Assembly (NCBI GenBank): GCA_022845955.1
Contig: AP025576.1
Span: 2,604,001 to 2,668,000, forward strand
Direction of reading: 5' to 3'
DNA length: 64,000 bases
Source: Lachnospiraceae bacterium
GTDB taxonomy: Bacteria > Bacillota > Clostridia > Lachnospirales > Lachnospiraceae
A program made the position numbers and the translations under genes. The notes under the pieces were generated by a model that saw nothing but the letters and a program-made list of their open reading frames with translations, ran no database searches and was not told the origin of the DNA. Below, piece by piece: positions 33,206-43,067 of this stretch (the stretch's first letter is position 1; the number at the start of each line of letters is the position of its first letter).

Positions 33206-34066
33206 ATGAAGGATCAAATAAGGATAAAAGGGCTGGAAATCTATGCCCATCATGGAGTATTTCCGGAGGAAAAGGAAAAAGGGCAGCATTTTTTTGTGGA
33301 TGCCGTTTTATATACGGATACCAGGAAGGCCGGCTTAACGGACGATTTGAATTGTTCCACAGATTATGGACAGGTCTGTAAGCTGATACACCGGTGTATG
33401 ACTGCGCAGACCTATGATTTGATTGAACGGGCGGCGGAGCAGACAGCCCAGGAGGTGCTGCTGGAATTTCCGCTGGTGGAACGTATAGAGTTGGAACTGC
33501 ATAAGCCGGAGGCGCCTATCCCTCTCCCTTTCAAGGATGTTTCCGTAAGGATTGAAAGAGGATGGCATAAAGCCTACATCGCTTTTGGATCCAACATGGG
33601 GGATAAAGAGGATTATCTGGAAAAAGGGCTTAAAGAGCTGAAGGAGCATCCGCTGTGCAGAGAAGGGAAAATATCAGGCATATACCGGACGACACCGTAT
33701 GGCGGTGTGGAGCAGGATGATTTTCTCAACGGTGTGCTGCAGCTGGATACCCTGCTGGGGCCTTTCGAGCTGCTGGAAAAAATGCAGCAGGTGGAAAAGC
33801 AGGCAGGACGTGAGAGGAAGGTTCACTGGGGACCCCGGACGCTGGATTTGGATCTGCTGCTGTATGATGACAGAATCATTGACTCCGAAACGCTGACAGT
33901 ACCCCACCCCGATATGCAGAACCGGGACTTCGTACTCGTCCCGTTATGTGAGATAGCCCCGTTCGCCAGGAACCCTGCCACAGGCAGAACCGTGAAGCAA
34001 ATGCTGGAAATGCTGCAGATGGGCGGAGAACGGCATGTGATGGATAAAGAGCCACAGGAGGCGTAA
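33206..34066 (+). CDS. folB-folK: Dihydroneopterin aldolase / HPPK fusion
   Basis: A 286-residue bifunctional protein. Residues 1-118 form dihydroneopterin aldolase (IKGLEIYAHHGVFPEEKEKG, with the catalytic Lys/Glu region around HKPEAPIPLPFKDVSV). Residues from about 123 form 6-hydroxymethyl-dihydropterin pyrophosphokinase (AYIAFGSNMGDKEDYL and GPRTLDLDLLLYDDR). Such fusions are common in Firmicutes. It carries out the two steps between dihydroneopterin and the folP substrate. The pheA start lies 3 bases after the stop. Confidence 0.95.
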   Translation: MKDQIRIKGLEIYAHHGVFPEEKEKGQHFFVDAVLYTDTRKAGLTDDLNCSTDYGQVCKLIHRCMTAQTYDLIERAAEQTAQEVLLEFPLVERIELELHKPEAPIPLPFKDVSVRIERGWHKAYIAFGSNMGDKEDYLEKGLKELKEHPLCREGKISGIYRTTPYGGVEQDDFLNGVLQLDTLLGPFELLEKMQQVEKQAGRERKVHWGPRTLDLDLLLYDDRIIDSETLTVPHPDMQNRDFVLVPLCEIAPFARNPATGRTVKQMLEMLQMGGERHVMDKEPQEA

Positions 34067-34068
34067 AT

Positions 34069-35193
34069 ATGGATTTAGGAGATTTAAGAACGCAGATTGA
34101 TGCGGTGGATGAACAGATTGTGGACCTGTATGAGCGCAGAATGGATATCTGCAGGCAGGTGGCGGAAGTGAAAATCGGGACCGGAAAAAAGGTTTTTGAC
34201 CGGGATCGGGAAAAGGAAAAGATCGCGAAGGTGCGTTCCCTTGCCCATAATGATTTTAACAGGACTGGGATTGGAGAGCTGTTTGAACAGCTCATGTCCA
34301 TGAGCCGGAAGCTGCAGTACCAGCTTTTGACGGAAAAGGGAAGCATGGGACGCCTGCCCTTTATCGGAGTGGATACCCTGGGGGATGACCGGGTGCGCGT
34401 GGTGTTCCAGGGCGCGGAAGGCGCCTATTCCCAGGCGGCTATGCATCAGTACTTCGGGGAGGCGGTAAACAGTTTTCACGTGGATACCTTCCGGGATGCC
34501 TGCTGCGCGATTGAAGAGGGCAGCGCTGACTTCGCCGTGCTGCCTATTGAGAATTCCACAGCGGGCATCGTAAATGAGATTTATGATCTCCTGGTGGAAT
34601 TTGAAAATTATATCGTGGGCGAGCAGATTATTAAGATCGAGCACTGCCTGCTGGGCGTACCGGGTGCCGCAATAGGGGATATCAGGACGATATATTCCCA
34701 TCCCCAGTCTCTGATGCAGAGCGCCCGGTTTCTTTCGGAGCATGACTGGAAACAGATAAGCCTGCCGAACAATGCGTTCGCGGCCAGGAAGGTTGCACAA
34801 GAGGGCGATCCCAGCCAGGCGGCCATCGCGGGGGAATATGCAGGCAGGGTATACGGCCTTGAGGTATTGAAGAAGCCGGTAAACCAGTCCGAGACGAATT
34901 CAACCCGCTTCATCATCATTACCAACCAGAAAATATTCCGCAAGGACGCCAAAAAGGTGAGTATCTGCTTTGAAATCCCTCATGAAAGCGGCTCCCTGTA
35001 TCATATGCTCTCTCATTTTATTTATAACAATCTCAATCTGACCAAGATTGAAAGCCGTCCGATAGAAGGACGTAACTGGGAATACCGGTTTTTCATTGAC
35101 TTTGATGGGAACCTGGCGGACAGCGCGGTGAAAAATGCCCTGCGCGGCCTGCGGGAGGAAGCCAGGAATATGAAAATCCTGGGAAACTATTAA
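34069..35193 (+). CDS. pheA: Bifunctional chorismate mutase / prephenate dehydratase
   Basis: A 374-residue P-protein for phenylalanine synthesis. The N-terminal AroQ chorismate mutase spans about residues 1-90 (LRTQIDAVDEQIVDLYERRM). The prephenate dehydratase domain has VVFQGAEGAYSQAA and IENSTAGIVNEIYDLL. A C-terminal ACT domain with LTKIESRPI should give feedback inhibition by phenylalanine. It is coupled to the folate operon, reflecting shared use of chorismate (p-aminobenzoate and phenylalanine). Confidence 0.95.
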   Translation: MDLGDLRTQIDAVDEQIVDLYERRMDICRQVAEVKIGTGKKVFDRDREKEKIAKVRSLAHNDFNRTGIGELFEQLMSMSRKLQYQLLTEKGSMGRLPFIGVDTLGDDRVRVVFQGAEGAYSQAAMHQYFGEAVNSFHVDTFRDACCAIEEGSADFAVLPIENSTAGIVNEIYDLLVEFENYIVGEQIIKIEHCLLGVPGAAIGDIRTIYSHPQSLMQSARFLSEHDWKQISLPNNAFAARKVAQEGDPSQAAIAGEYAGRVYGLEVLKKPVNQSETNSTRFIIITNQKIFRKDAKKVSICFEIPHESGSLYHMLSHFIYNNLNLTKIESRPIEGRNWEYRFFIDFDGNLADSAVKNALRGLREEARNMKILGNY

Positions 35194-35256
35194 TAGAAAG
35201 GATTTTTACTATAGCTGGGATTGCATGGAACAGTTATGATGAAAGAGGATGTGACG

Positions 35257-36591
35257 ATGCGGGAGAAAGAACTGATAGTATACAAGGATTTTGGGGAGGA
35301 CGGCGCCCTCCTCAGGGATATGGTATGGCTGATGGAGCACTGCGGGAATGGCGGAGAAGGGGTACAGAAGGAAAGCGCCCTTTTATATGACTGCATGCAC
35401 GGCCTTCTGGAGATGGCGGGGAGCCACGGATTTTCCGGCAACCTCTGGCATTGCTATCTCACCAACCTTCTGGTGAACAATGAAAACAGCTACAGCCGCG
35501 CCTGTGAAATCCGCGGGACGGTGGAGGGAACCATCAACCAGGCAGTGCTTCATGATATAATTATTTTCAAAGAGTTTTTTGACTACGATTTCTCCGCCAT
35601 GATGGAGAAGCTGCAGGTGCCTGCTTTTACGCTGGCCCTTTCCTATGAAGGGAACATGCAGGAAAGCAAAGTCTACAATACCCGTATCCGGGATCGGATC
35701 TGCACTCTGGCAGTCCGTTTTAAGGAAAATAAAACCCCGGAAGAGATGAAAGATACGCTGACGGACTTTTATAAGGAATATGGGGTGGGCAAGTTCGGCC
35801 TGCATAAGGCGTTCCGCATCAGCCACAGGGATGAGGAAACCCATATCGAACCTATTCTGAACATAGCCCATGTCCGGCTGGAGGACTTAATCGGCTACGA
35901 AACGGCAAAGAAAAAACTGATTGACAATACGGAGGCTTTTGTAAAAGGGAAAAAGGCCAATAACTGCCTGCTCTACGGGGATGCGGGAACAGGAAAATCG
36001 TCCAGCATCAAAGCCATTGCCAATGCATATTATTCGCAGGGACTGCGCATTATTGAGGTATACAAGCATCAATTCCAGGATCTGAATCATGTGATCGCCC
36101 AGATTAAAAACAGGAATTATAAATTTATCATCTATATGGATGATTTAAGCTTTGAAGATTTTGAGATTGAATATAAATACCTTAAGGCTGTAATAGAAGG
36201 AGGGCTGGAAAAGAAGCCGGCCAATGTGCTGATTTACGCTACTTCCAACAGAAGGCACCTCGTCCGGGAAAAATTCAGCGATAAGAGAGAGCTGGACGAT
36301 GACCTGCATAACAATGACACCGTGCAGGAGAAATTATCCCTGGTATCCCGGTTCGGCGTCACCATTTATTTCGGGGCACCGGATAAATCCCAGTTCCAGG
36401 ACATTGTGAAGGCGCTTGCGCAGCGTTATGGACTGACCTTGCCGGAGGAAGAGCTGCTTGCACAAGCCAATCAATGGGAGCTGTTCCACGGAGGTCTTTC
36501 CGGCAGGACGGCACAGCAGTTTATCGATTATCTGTTGGGAAGCGGTAACCGTGAAGACAGGCCGGGAATTGCACCTGTCGGGCAGCCGTGA
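35257..36591 (+). CDS. AAA ATPase, DUF815 family
   Basis: A 444-residue protein with an N-terminal helical region and a C-terminal AAA domain. Walker A is LLYGDAGTGKSSSIKAI at about residue 241, and Walker B is FIIYMDDLSFED. YATSNRRHLVREKF is the sensor-1-like stretch typical of DUF815. ATG 35257 follows AAAGAGGATG; an upstream TTG at 35221 was rejected. Cellular role unknown. It precedes the polyphosphate genes and may share their transcript. Confidence 0.85.
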   Translation: MREKELIVYKDFGEDGALLRDMVWLMEHCGNGGEGVQKESALLYDCMHGLLEMAGSHGFSGNLWHCYLTNLLVNNENSYSRACEIRGTVEGTINQAVLHDIIIFKEFFDYDFSAMMEKLQVPAFTLALSYEGNMQESKVYNTRIRDRICTLAVRFKENKTPEEMKDTLTDFYKEYGVGKFGLHKAFRISHRDEETHIEPILNIAHVRLEDLIGYETAKKKLIDNTEAFVKGKKANNCLLYGDAGTGKSSSIKAIANAYYSQGLRIIEVYKHQFQDLNHVIAQIKNRNYKFIIYMDDLSFEDFEIEYKYLKAVIEGGLEKKPANVLIYATSNRRHLVREKFSDKRELDDDLHNNDTVQEKLSLVSRFGVTIYFGAPDKSQFQDIVKALAQRYGLTLPEEELLAQANQWELFHGGLSGRTAQQFIDYLLGSGNREDRPGIAPVGQP

Positions 36592-36610
36592 GGAAAGGAA
36601 GGGATGCAGG

Positions 36611-38149
36611 GTGAAGACTTTTGCAGCAATTGATGTAGGCTCCTATGAGCTTTCCATGAAAATATTTGAATTTTCCCCTAAAATCGGCATTCGGGAAATC
36701 GATCATATCCGCCACCGGATTGATTTGGGAAACGATACCTTTGCCACAGGGAAAATCAGTTATGAAAAGGTGGATGAGCTGTGCCGTGTCCTGCGGGAGT
36801 TTGTGGAGATCATGCAGGGTTATAAGGTGGAGGATTTTAAAGCTTACGGAACCAGTGCCATCCGGGAAACGGAAAATACCATGATTGTGCTGGATCAGAT
36901 CCAGCAGCGCACAGGCATCCGCATAGATGTACTGAGCAATTCCGAGCAGCGGTTCCTGGATTATAAATCCATTGCCCTTAAAGGACAGGATTTTAACAAG
37001 ATTATTGAAAAAGGGACGGCAATCGTGGATATCGGGGGCGGCAGTATCCAGGTATCGCTGTTTGACAAGGATACGCTGGTGGCGACCCAGAATCTGCGTC
37101 TCGGCGTGCTCCGCCTGCAGGAGCTGCTGAATAAGCTCAATGCCAAGCCGTCCAAATATGAAGGGCTGCTGGAGGAAATGATCGAAAGCCAGCTGTCCGT
37201 CTTTAAACGGATGTATCTGAAGGATCGTACCATCGACAATATCATTATTGTGGATGACTACGTTTCCGCCCTGATCCAGAAGCGCCTGAACGGTTCACAG
37301 ACACCGGGTTATGTGGACAGTGCCAGCTATGAAATGTTCATGCAGATCATGCGCACCCATACGAAGGAGGAAGTGGCGGCCAGATTCGGCATCTCCACAG
37401 AAAGCCTTCCGCTTGTGTTCATTTCCGCCGTCCTTATTTACCGGGTGGCGATCCTTATGGAAGCGAAGCTGCTTTGGGCGCCCGGTGTGACCCTTTGCGA
37501 CGGAATTGCTTATGAATATGCGGAAAAAAATAAGATTGTCGGGCCAAAGCATGATTTCGAACAGGACATTATCGCCTGCGCCAGAAATATCAGCAAGCGG
37601 TTTATGGGAAGCCGGCGCAGGGGAGAAACCCTGGAGCACATATGCAACACCATTTTTGACAGTATGAAAAAGGTACACGGCCTGGGAAAAAGAGAACGGC
37701 TGCTGCTGCGTATCGCCGCCCTTCTCCATGACTGCGGCAAATATATAAGCATGGTGAACCTGGGGGAATGCTCCTACAGTATAGTAATGGCTACGGAGAT
37801 CATAGGCCTGTCCCACCGGGAGAGGGAAATCGTAGCGAATGTGGTCAAATATAATCATCAGGAATTTGATTATTATGAAGAACTGGGAACCACAACAACC
37901 CTGGATCCCCAGTCCTATCTGACGATTGCCAAGCTGACGGCTATCCTTCGTGTGGCGAATGGCCTGGATCGCAGCCATAAGCAGAAATTCAAGGATTTCA
38001 AGACCATCCTGAAGGAAGATCAGCTGATAATTACCGTGAATACCGCGGAGGACATCACTTTGGAAAGAGGGCTGTTTGCCGCAAAAGCTTCTTTTTTTGA
38101 AGAAGTGTTCAGTGTGCATCCTGTGATTAAACAGAAAAAAATCATGTAA
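36611..38149 (+). CDS. ppx: Exopolyphosphatase / Ppx-GppA phosphatase
   Basis: A 512-residue protein that removes terminal phosphates from polyphosphate (or pppGpp). The actin-like ATPase fold shows in FAAIDVGSYELSMKIF, AYGTSAIRETEN and VDIGGGSIQVSLF. A C-terminal HD-type domain has LLHDCGKYISMVN and VKYNHQEFDYYE. Translation probably starts at GTG 36611 after GGAAGGGA; the longer frame from 36458 overlaps the AAA gene. It is followed 14 bases later by polyphosphate kinase, so synthesis and breakdown of polyphosphate are co-encoded. Confidence 0.92.
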   Translation: MKTFAAIDVGSYELSMKIFEFSPKIGIREIDHIRHRIDLGNDTFATGKISYEKVDELCRVLREFVEIMQGYKVEDFKAYGTSAIRETENTMIVLDQIQQRTGIRIDVLSNSEQRFLDYKSIALKGQDFNKIIEKGTAIVDIGGGSIQVSLFDKDTLVATQNLRLGVLRLQELLNKLNAKPSKYEGLLEEMIESQLSVFKRMYLKDRTIDNIIIVDDYVSALIQKRLNGSQTPGYVDSASYEMFMQIMRTHTKEEVAARFGISTESLPLVFISAVLIYRVAILMEAKLLWAPGVTLCDGIAYEYAEKNKIVGPKHDFEQDIIACARNISKRFMGSRRRGETLEHICNTIFDSMKKVHGLGKRERLLLRIAALLHDCGKYISMVNLGECSYSIVMATEIIGLSHREREIVANVVKYNHQEFDYYEELGTTTTLDPQSYLTIAKLTAILRVANGLDRSHKQKFKDFKTILKEDQLIITVNTAEDITLERGLFAAKASFFEEVFSVHPVIKQKKIM

Positions 38150-38163
38150 ACGGAGAAACGATT

Positions 38164-40308
38164 ATGGCGGAGAAAAAAGATTATCTGGACCCTGAGCTTT
38201 ATACCAACCGGGAGCTGAGCTGGATCCTTTTCAACAAAAGGGTGCTTTCGGAAGCGAGAGATAAACAGATCCCTCTGTTTGAACGGTTAAAATTCCTCAG
38301 CATTACCGCTTCCAATCTGGATGAGTTTTTTATGGTGCGTGTGGCATCGTTAAAGGATATGGTGAATGCCAAATATACCAAAAAGGATATTGCGGGACTT
38401 ACAGCCGCCCAGCAGCTGGAGCAGCTGAATGTGGTGACCCATGAACTCGTTGCCCAGCAGTATTCTACATACAACCGTTCTTTGCTCCCTTTGCTGAAGG
38501 CAAGCGGGCTGACGGTTGTGGAACAGCATGAGAATCTGAGCGAAGAGCAGGCGGCTTACGTGGATGCTTATTTTGAAGATAACGTTTATCCAGTGCTCAC
38601 GCCTATGGCGGTGGATTCCTCCAGGCCTTTCCCGCTGATCCGCAACAAATCCCTGAATATCGGGGCGCTGCTTTCCAAACGTAAGCAAAAGGGGGAACTG
38701 GAATTTGCCACCGTGCAGGTTCCCAGCGTCCTGTCCCGGATTGTGCCCATCCCCGCAGGTGAAAATGCAGGGAAAGCCATTATCCTTCTGGAAGAGGTGA
38801 TAGAACGCAATATCTCCAGGCTGTTCCTGAATTATGATGTGGTCTGTTCTTACCCTTTCCGCATTATGCGGAATGCGGATCTGACAATTGACGAGGATGA
38901 AGCGGAGGATCTGCTGAAGGAAATCGAAAAGCAGCTGAAGAAGAGACAGTGGGGCCAGGCGATCCGGCTGGAAGTGGAAGCCGGCGTGGATAAGCGCCTG
39001 CTGCGTATTATTAAGGAGGAGCTTTCGATAGAAGAAGAGGATATATACCGCATCGACGGCCCTCTGGATCTGACCTTCCTGATGAAAATGTACGGAATGG
39101 AAGGCTTTGAACATCTGAAGGCAGAAAAATATGTGCCTCAGCCGATACCGGAATTCATGGAGGAGGGCAGTATATTTGAAAAACTGCGGAAAGGCGATAT
39201 CCTGCTCCATCATCCTTTTCAGACCTTTGAACCGGTAGTCCGGTTTATCAGGGAAGCGGCAAAGGATCCGGATGTGCTGGCAATCAAGCAGACGCTTTAC
39301 CGTGTCAGCGGCAATTCCCCTATCATTGCGGCCCTGGCCCAGGCTGCCGAAAACGGAAAGCAGGTTTCCGTTCTGGTAGAACTGAAGGCCCGTTTTGATG
39401 AAGAAAATAATATTGTCTGGGCGAAAAAACTGGAAAAGGCCGGCTGTCATGTGATCTACGGCCTGGTGGGCTTAAAAACCCACAGCAAGATAACCCTGGT
39501 GGTCCGCCGGGAGGAGGACGGCATCCGCCGTTATGTGCATCTGGGAACCGGTAATTATAACGATGCCACCGCAAAGCTGTATACGGATATCGGCATGATG
39601 ACCTGTTCGGAGGCTATCGGTGAGGATGCCACGGCGGTATTCAATATGCTTTCCGGTTATTCGGAGCCTTTGTCCTGGAATAAGCTCTCCCTTGCGCCGC
39701 TGTGGCTGAAGGATAAATTCCTGTATCTGATAGCCAGGGAAACCAAACATGCAAAAGCAGGAGAGCAGGGCAGGATCGTGGCTAAAATGAATTCCCTCTG
39801 CGACCCGGATATGATTGCCGCCCTGTATGAAGCCAGCGCGGCAGGTGTAAGGATAGAACTTATTGTCCGCGGGATCTGCTGTCTCAGGGTGGGAATCCCG
39901 GGGATCAGCGATACGATTTCCGTGCGCTCTATCGTGGGCACCTTCTTGGAGCACAGCCGGATTTTCTATTTTGAAAACGGAGGAAACAGCGAGGTTTACT
40001 GCTCCAGTGCGGACTGGATGCCCAGGAATCTGGAACGCCGTGTGGAGATCATGTTCCCTGTGGAGGATCCGAAGCTGAAGGAAAAAGTGCTTCATATACT
40101 GGAGGTACAGCTGAGGGATACGGTGAAAGCACATCTGCTCCAGCCCGAAGGGAGCTATGAAAAGGTGGATCGGCGGGGGAAGGAAACCTTCAATTCCCAG
40201 GAAGCATTCTGCATCGAAGCGGTGCAGGCGGCCATGGCCCAGGCAGATCCCCATGACGGCAGGGTTTTCATCCCCGAGGTGCATATGGAAATGGAAGAGG
40301 AAGCATGA
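38164..40308 (+). CDS. ppk1: Polyphosphate kinase 1
   Basis: A 714-residue enzyme that polymerises the gamma phosphate of ATP into polyphosphate. The PPK N-terminal domain begins YTNRELSWILFNKRVL. The two catalytic histidine regions of the phospholipase-D-like domains are GLKTHSKITLVVRRE and RYVHLGTGNYNDATAKLY. Full length for the family (about 690-720). Gene order ppx-ppk1-maf is compact. Confidence 0.95.
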   Translation: MAEKKDYLDPELYTNRELSWILFNKRVLSEARDKQIPLFERLKFLSITASNLDEFFMVRVASLKDMVNAKYTKKDIAGLTAAQQLEQLNVVTHELVAQQYSTYNRSLLPLLKASGLTVVEQHENLSEEQAAYVDAYFEDNVYPVLTPMAVDSSRPFPLIRNKSLNIGALLSKRKQKGELEFATVQVPSVLSRIVPIPAGENAGKAIILLEEVIERNISRLFLNYDVVCSYPFRIMRNADLTIDEDEAEDLLKEIEKQLKKRQWGQAIRLEVEAGVDKRLLRIIKEELSIEEEDIYRIDGPLDLTFLMKMYGMEGFEHLKAEKYVPQPIPEFMEEGSIFEKLRKGDILLHHPFQTFEPVVRFIREAAKDPDVLAIKQTLYRVSGNSPIIAALAQAAENGKQVSVLVELKARFDEENNIVWAKKLEKAGCHVIYGLVGLKTHSKITLVVRREEDGIRRYVHLGTGNYNDATAKLYTDIGMMTCSEAIGEDATAVFNMLSGYSEPLSWNKLSLAPLWLKDKFLYLIARETKHAKAGEQGRIVAKMNSLCDPDMIAALYEASAAGVRIELIVRGICCLRVGIPGISDTISVRSIVGTFLEHSRIFYFENGGNSEVYCSSADWMPRNLERRVEIMFPVEDPKLKEKVLHILEVQLRDTVKAHLLQPEGSYEKVDRRGKETFNSQEAFCIEAVQAAMAQADPHDGRVFIPEVHMEMEEEA

Positions 40309-40336
40309 AAGGGATAGGAAAGAGGAGGATGTCGGC

Positions 40337-40936
40337 ATGAAGCATAAGATGATACTGGCGTCTGCGTCACCCAGGAGGCAGGAGCTTCTGACACAGATTG
40401 GCCTGGAATTTGAAGTCTGTCCCAGCAGCTGGGAGGAAGTGACGGATAAAAAGCTTCCATGGGAGGTGGTTCAGGAACTTTCTTTCCATAAAGCGGTGGA
40501 AGTGTATAATAGGGCCGTATCGGAGGATAAGGCCCTGAAGGAAGAAACGGTGGTGATAGGCGCGGACACGATCGTTGCCTGCCGCGGGGAAATCCTGGGG
40601 AAACCCGGTGATAAGGAACGTGCGGCGAAGATGCTGGGTATGCTTCAGGGAGACGTGCACCAGGTTTATACCGGTGTCACCCTGGTCTGGCAGGAACAGG
40701 GAAAGACGGAAACCTTTTGTTTTTATGAATGTACCGATGTACGGGTGTATCCGATGACAGAGGAGGAAATTGTCTGCTATGTGGATTCCGGGGAGCCGAT
40801 GGACAAGGCGGGAGCGTACGGGATCCAAGGGGGTTTTGCCGCCTTTATCCGGGGAATAGACGGAGACTACAACAATGTGGTTGGCCTTCCTGTGGGAAGG
40901 GTTTACCAGGAGCTGAAAAAGAGAACGCTGCTCTGA
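40337..40936 (+). CDS. maf: Maf-family nucleotide pyrophosphatase
   Basis: A 199-residue protein with the Maf signature LASASPRRQELL at the N-terminus, VIGADTIVAC in the middle and GAYGIQGGFAAFIRGIDGDY near the C-terminus. Members hydrolyse dTTP, UTP or modified nucleotides and are linked to cell-division control. ATG 40337 follows GAGGAGGA; the longer frame from 40157 lies inside ppk1. Confidence 0.93.
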   Translation: MKHKMILASASPRRQELLTQIGLEFEVCPSSWEEVTDKKLPWEVVQELSFHKAVEVYNRAVSEDKALKEETVVIGADTIVACRGEILGKPGDKERAAKMLGMLQGDVHQVYTGVTLVWQEQGKTETFCFYECTDVRVYPMTEEEIVCYVDSGEPMDKAGAYGIQGGFAAFIRGIDGDYNNVVGLPVGRVYQELKKRTLL

Positions 40937-40994
40937 AAAAGGCGGGAACATGCCGGAGGGGTGGGATAGAGCCGCCGGGAAAGGATAAAGGAAG

Positions 40995-41645
40995 ATGAAG
41001 AAAGCTGTTATATTTGATTTGGACGGCACGCTTGCCAATACCATAGAGTCCCTGACCTATTGCGGGAACAGGGCGCTGCGTAAGTTCGGGCTGCCCGAAT
41101 TCGAAGAGGCGGATTATAAATACTTTGTGGGGGACGGGGCCGCCGTTTTGGTGCGCCGTGCCCTTCTTAAGGCCGGGGATACCGGGCTTGTCCATTTTCA
41201 GGAGGTATTGGAGGAATATACCCGGCTGTTCGAAAAGGACTGTATGTACCACGTGAGGCCGTACGAGGGGATAACCGGACTTTTGGAGGAACTGAAGAGA
41301 AGGGGGATACGGATTGCGGTTCTGTCCAATAAGGCTCATGAGAACAGCATCTATGTGGTGGAAACCTTGTTCGGAGCAGGTCTTTTTGACTGGATCCAGG
41401 GCCAGACGGACGGCGTGCCTAAGAAACCCGATCCGGCAGGTGTCGATCGGATCCGGGAAGAGCTGGGGCTTGAAAAGGAAGATATCCTCTATGTGGGGGA
41501 TACCTGTGTGGACATGAAAACCGGAAAAGCGGCGGGTTTGTTTACCGTAGGAGTCCTTTGGGGCTTTAGGGACAGGCAGGAACTGGAAGAAAACCATGCG
41601 GATGCCATCATCGGAAAGCCGGCGGAACTGCTGGAACTGCTGTAA
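40995..41645 (+). CDS. HAD hydrolase, phosphoglycolate phosphatase-like
   Basis: A 216-residue HAD-IA phosphatase. Motif I is IFDLDGTLANT, motif II VLSNKAHEN, motif III lies around KKPDPAGVDRI and motif IV is YVGDTCVDMKT. This is the Gph-like group that removes phosphate from 2-phosphoglycolate or other small metabolites. It lies 58 bases after maf and before a second HAD gene of another subclass. Confidence 0.9.
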   Translation: MKKAVIFDLDGTLANTIESLTYCGNRALRKFGLPEFEEADYKYFVGDGAAVLVRRALLKAGDTGLVHFQEVLEEYTRLFEKDCMYHVRPYEGITGLLEELKRRGIRIAVLSNKAHENSIYVVETLFGAGLFDWIQGQTDGVPKKPDPAGVDRIREELGLEKEDILYVGDTCVDMKTGKAAGLFTVGVLWGFRDRQELEENHADAIIGKPAELLELL

Positions 41646-41725
41646 GCTGGATGCGCATCCGCCCGGCGGCAGGGATATGCCCTGCTGTTCCCAAATACAA
41701 ATAATGCTTGAAAGGCTGAAGGAAC

Positions 41726-42526
41726 ATGATTAAATTGATAGCTTCTGATATTGACGGAACGCTGATTCCGGATTCCACGCCCAACCTGTACCCGGAGATT
41801 GTGGAGGAGATCAAAAGCCTGACGGATCGGGGAATACTCTTCTGCGGCGCCAGCGGAAGACAGCTCGCCAGCATACGCAGTGTGTTCCGTGAGGTGGAGG
41901 ATAAAATCTGTTATATAGCGGAAAACGGGGCCCATTTGTATTACAAAGGGAAAGACCTTGCGGTTACCGCCATGAAACCGGAGTATGCGCGGCAGATTGT
42001 GGAACAGCTCCGCAGCCTTGGCAGGGAATACGAATTTGTTGTGTCCACCCCTCACGGCAGCCTGTTGGAAACCAAAAACAGAACGTTCCTGGATATGATG
42101 AAATACGGATATCATAATATTTTCCGACAGGTGGAGGATGTTCTCGCCGGAGAGGAAGTGATTCTCAAGGTGGCGGTGTACCATAGAGGCAGCATCCGCC
42201 GGCTGGGGGAAGAAGTTCTGATCCCGCAGTGGGGCGGACTTGTGAAAACCTGCGTGGCCGGTGAGGAGTGGGTTGATTTCATGGATGCTTCCGTTGACAA
42301 GGGCAATGCCCTGAAAAAACTGCAGCAGATTTTCGGGGTGCACAGGGAAGAAACCATGGCCTTCGGGGATAATACCAACGATATCGGCCTGATGCAGGCC
42401 GCAGGCTTCAGTTATGCGGTGGAGAACGCCAGGCCGGAGGTCAAAGAGGCGGCTCGCTATCTCTGCCCTTCTTATCTGGAAAAGGGAGTCTGGAAGACAA
42501 TCGTGGAGCGGTGCGGACATGGCTGA
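41726..42526 (+). CDS. HAD-IIB (Cof-type) phosphatase
   Basis: A 266-residue Cof-like HAD hydrolase. Motif I is ASDIDGTLI and motif II FCGASGRQLASI. The C-terminal FGDNTNDIGLMQAAGFSYAVENA supplies motif IV. A C2-type cap lies between. Cof proteins act on sugar phosphates, flavin mononucleotide or HMP-PP; the substrate is not evident here. Confidence 0.9.
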   Translation: MIKLIASDIDGTLIPDSTPNLYPEIVEEIKSLTDRGILFCGASGRQLASIRSVFREVEDKICYIAENGAHLYYKGKDLAVTAMKPEYARQIVEQLRSLGREYEFVVSTPHGSLLETKNRTFLDMMKYGYHNIFRQVEDVLAGEEVILKVAVYHRGSIRRLGEEVLIPQWGGLVKTCVAGEEWVDFMDASVDKGNALKKLQQIFGVHREETMAFGDNTNDIGLMQAAGFSYAVENARPEVKEAARYLCPSYLEKGVWKTIVERCGHG

Positions 42527-42649
42527 TGCCGTACCAGCCCCCCTGCCCCTCCCTGCTTTTCTCCGGGACGGCGGTGCTGCAGGGCACAAAGGGCCGTCTG
42601 AACTGCTGCCGCTCTGGGATAAAGAATCGTGCCGATTCGGAAAAAAGTC

Positions 42650-42678
42650 TTGCACAATCCCCGCATAGACGGTATATT
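42650..42678 (+). promoter_or_regulatory. Probable sigma-A promoter for the acidic small protein
   Basis: TTGCAC (42650-42655), exactly 17 bases, TATATT (42673-42678). It lies 36 bases before the start codon at 42715. Confidence 0.65.
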
Positions 42679-42714
42679 TTATGTAGAAGAACCAAGTAGG
42701 AAGGAGGGAAGAAG

Positions 42715-42981
42715 ATGCACGATTATGATGATGCGGTCTTAATGTGTTTTCTGAATAACCAGGGACAGCTCTTTCCTGAAGAAGATGTGGCTTCCAATCT
42801 GGAAGAGGCAGAAGCTTTTCTGGAAGAGTGTATGGCTGTTGTGGTTGATTCCGCAGAAGAAGTGAAGGATTATTTCGAAGAAGCCGGCATTGATATGGAA
42901 GGTGCTGATTTGGACGAAATTCTGGAGGCGGATGAGGTTTTTGACGTGGGAGACGGAAGATATCTGATTGTGGAGGGCTGA
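42715..42981 (+). CDS. Acidic small protein of unknown function
   Basis: An 88-residue, strongly acidic protein (MHDYDDAVLMCFLNNQGQLF, then many Glu and Asp, ending DVGDGRYLIVEG). No signal or membrane segment. I do not recognise a named family, although similar short acidic proteins occur in Lachnospiraceae. It has its own promoter and a strong terminator, and AAGGAGGGAAG precedes the ATG, so it is a real and probably well-expressed monocistronic gene. Confidence 0.7.
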   Translation: MHDYDDAVLMCFLNNQGQLFPEEDVASNLEEAEAFLEECMAVVVDSAEEVKDYFEEAGIDMEGADLDEILEADEVFDVGDGRYLIVEG

Positions 42982-43067
42982 GGCCCGGCAAACGGATTAC
43001 AGAAGGAAAGGAACACAGGACAGTTCCCGGGAAACATAGGCGTCGGGCTGCTGCCCCGGTGCTCCGT

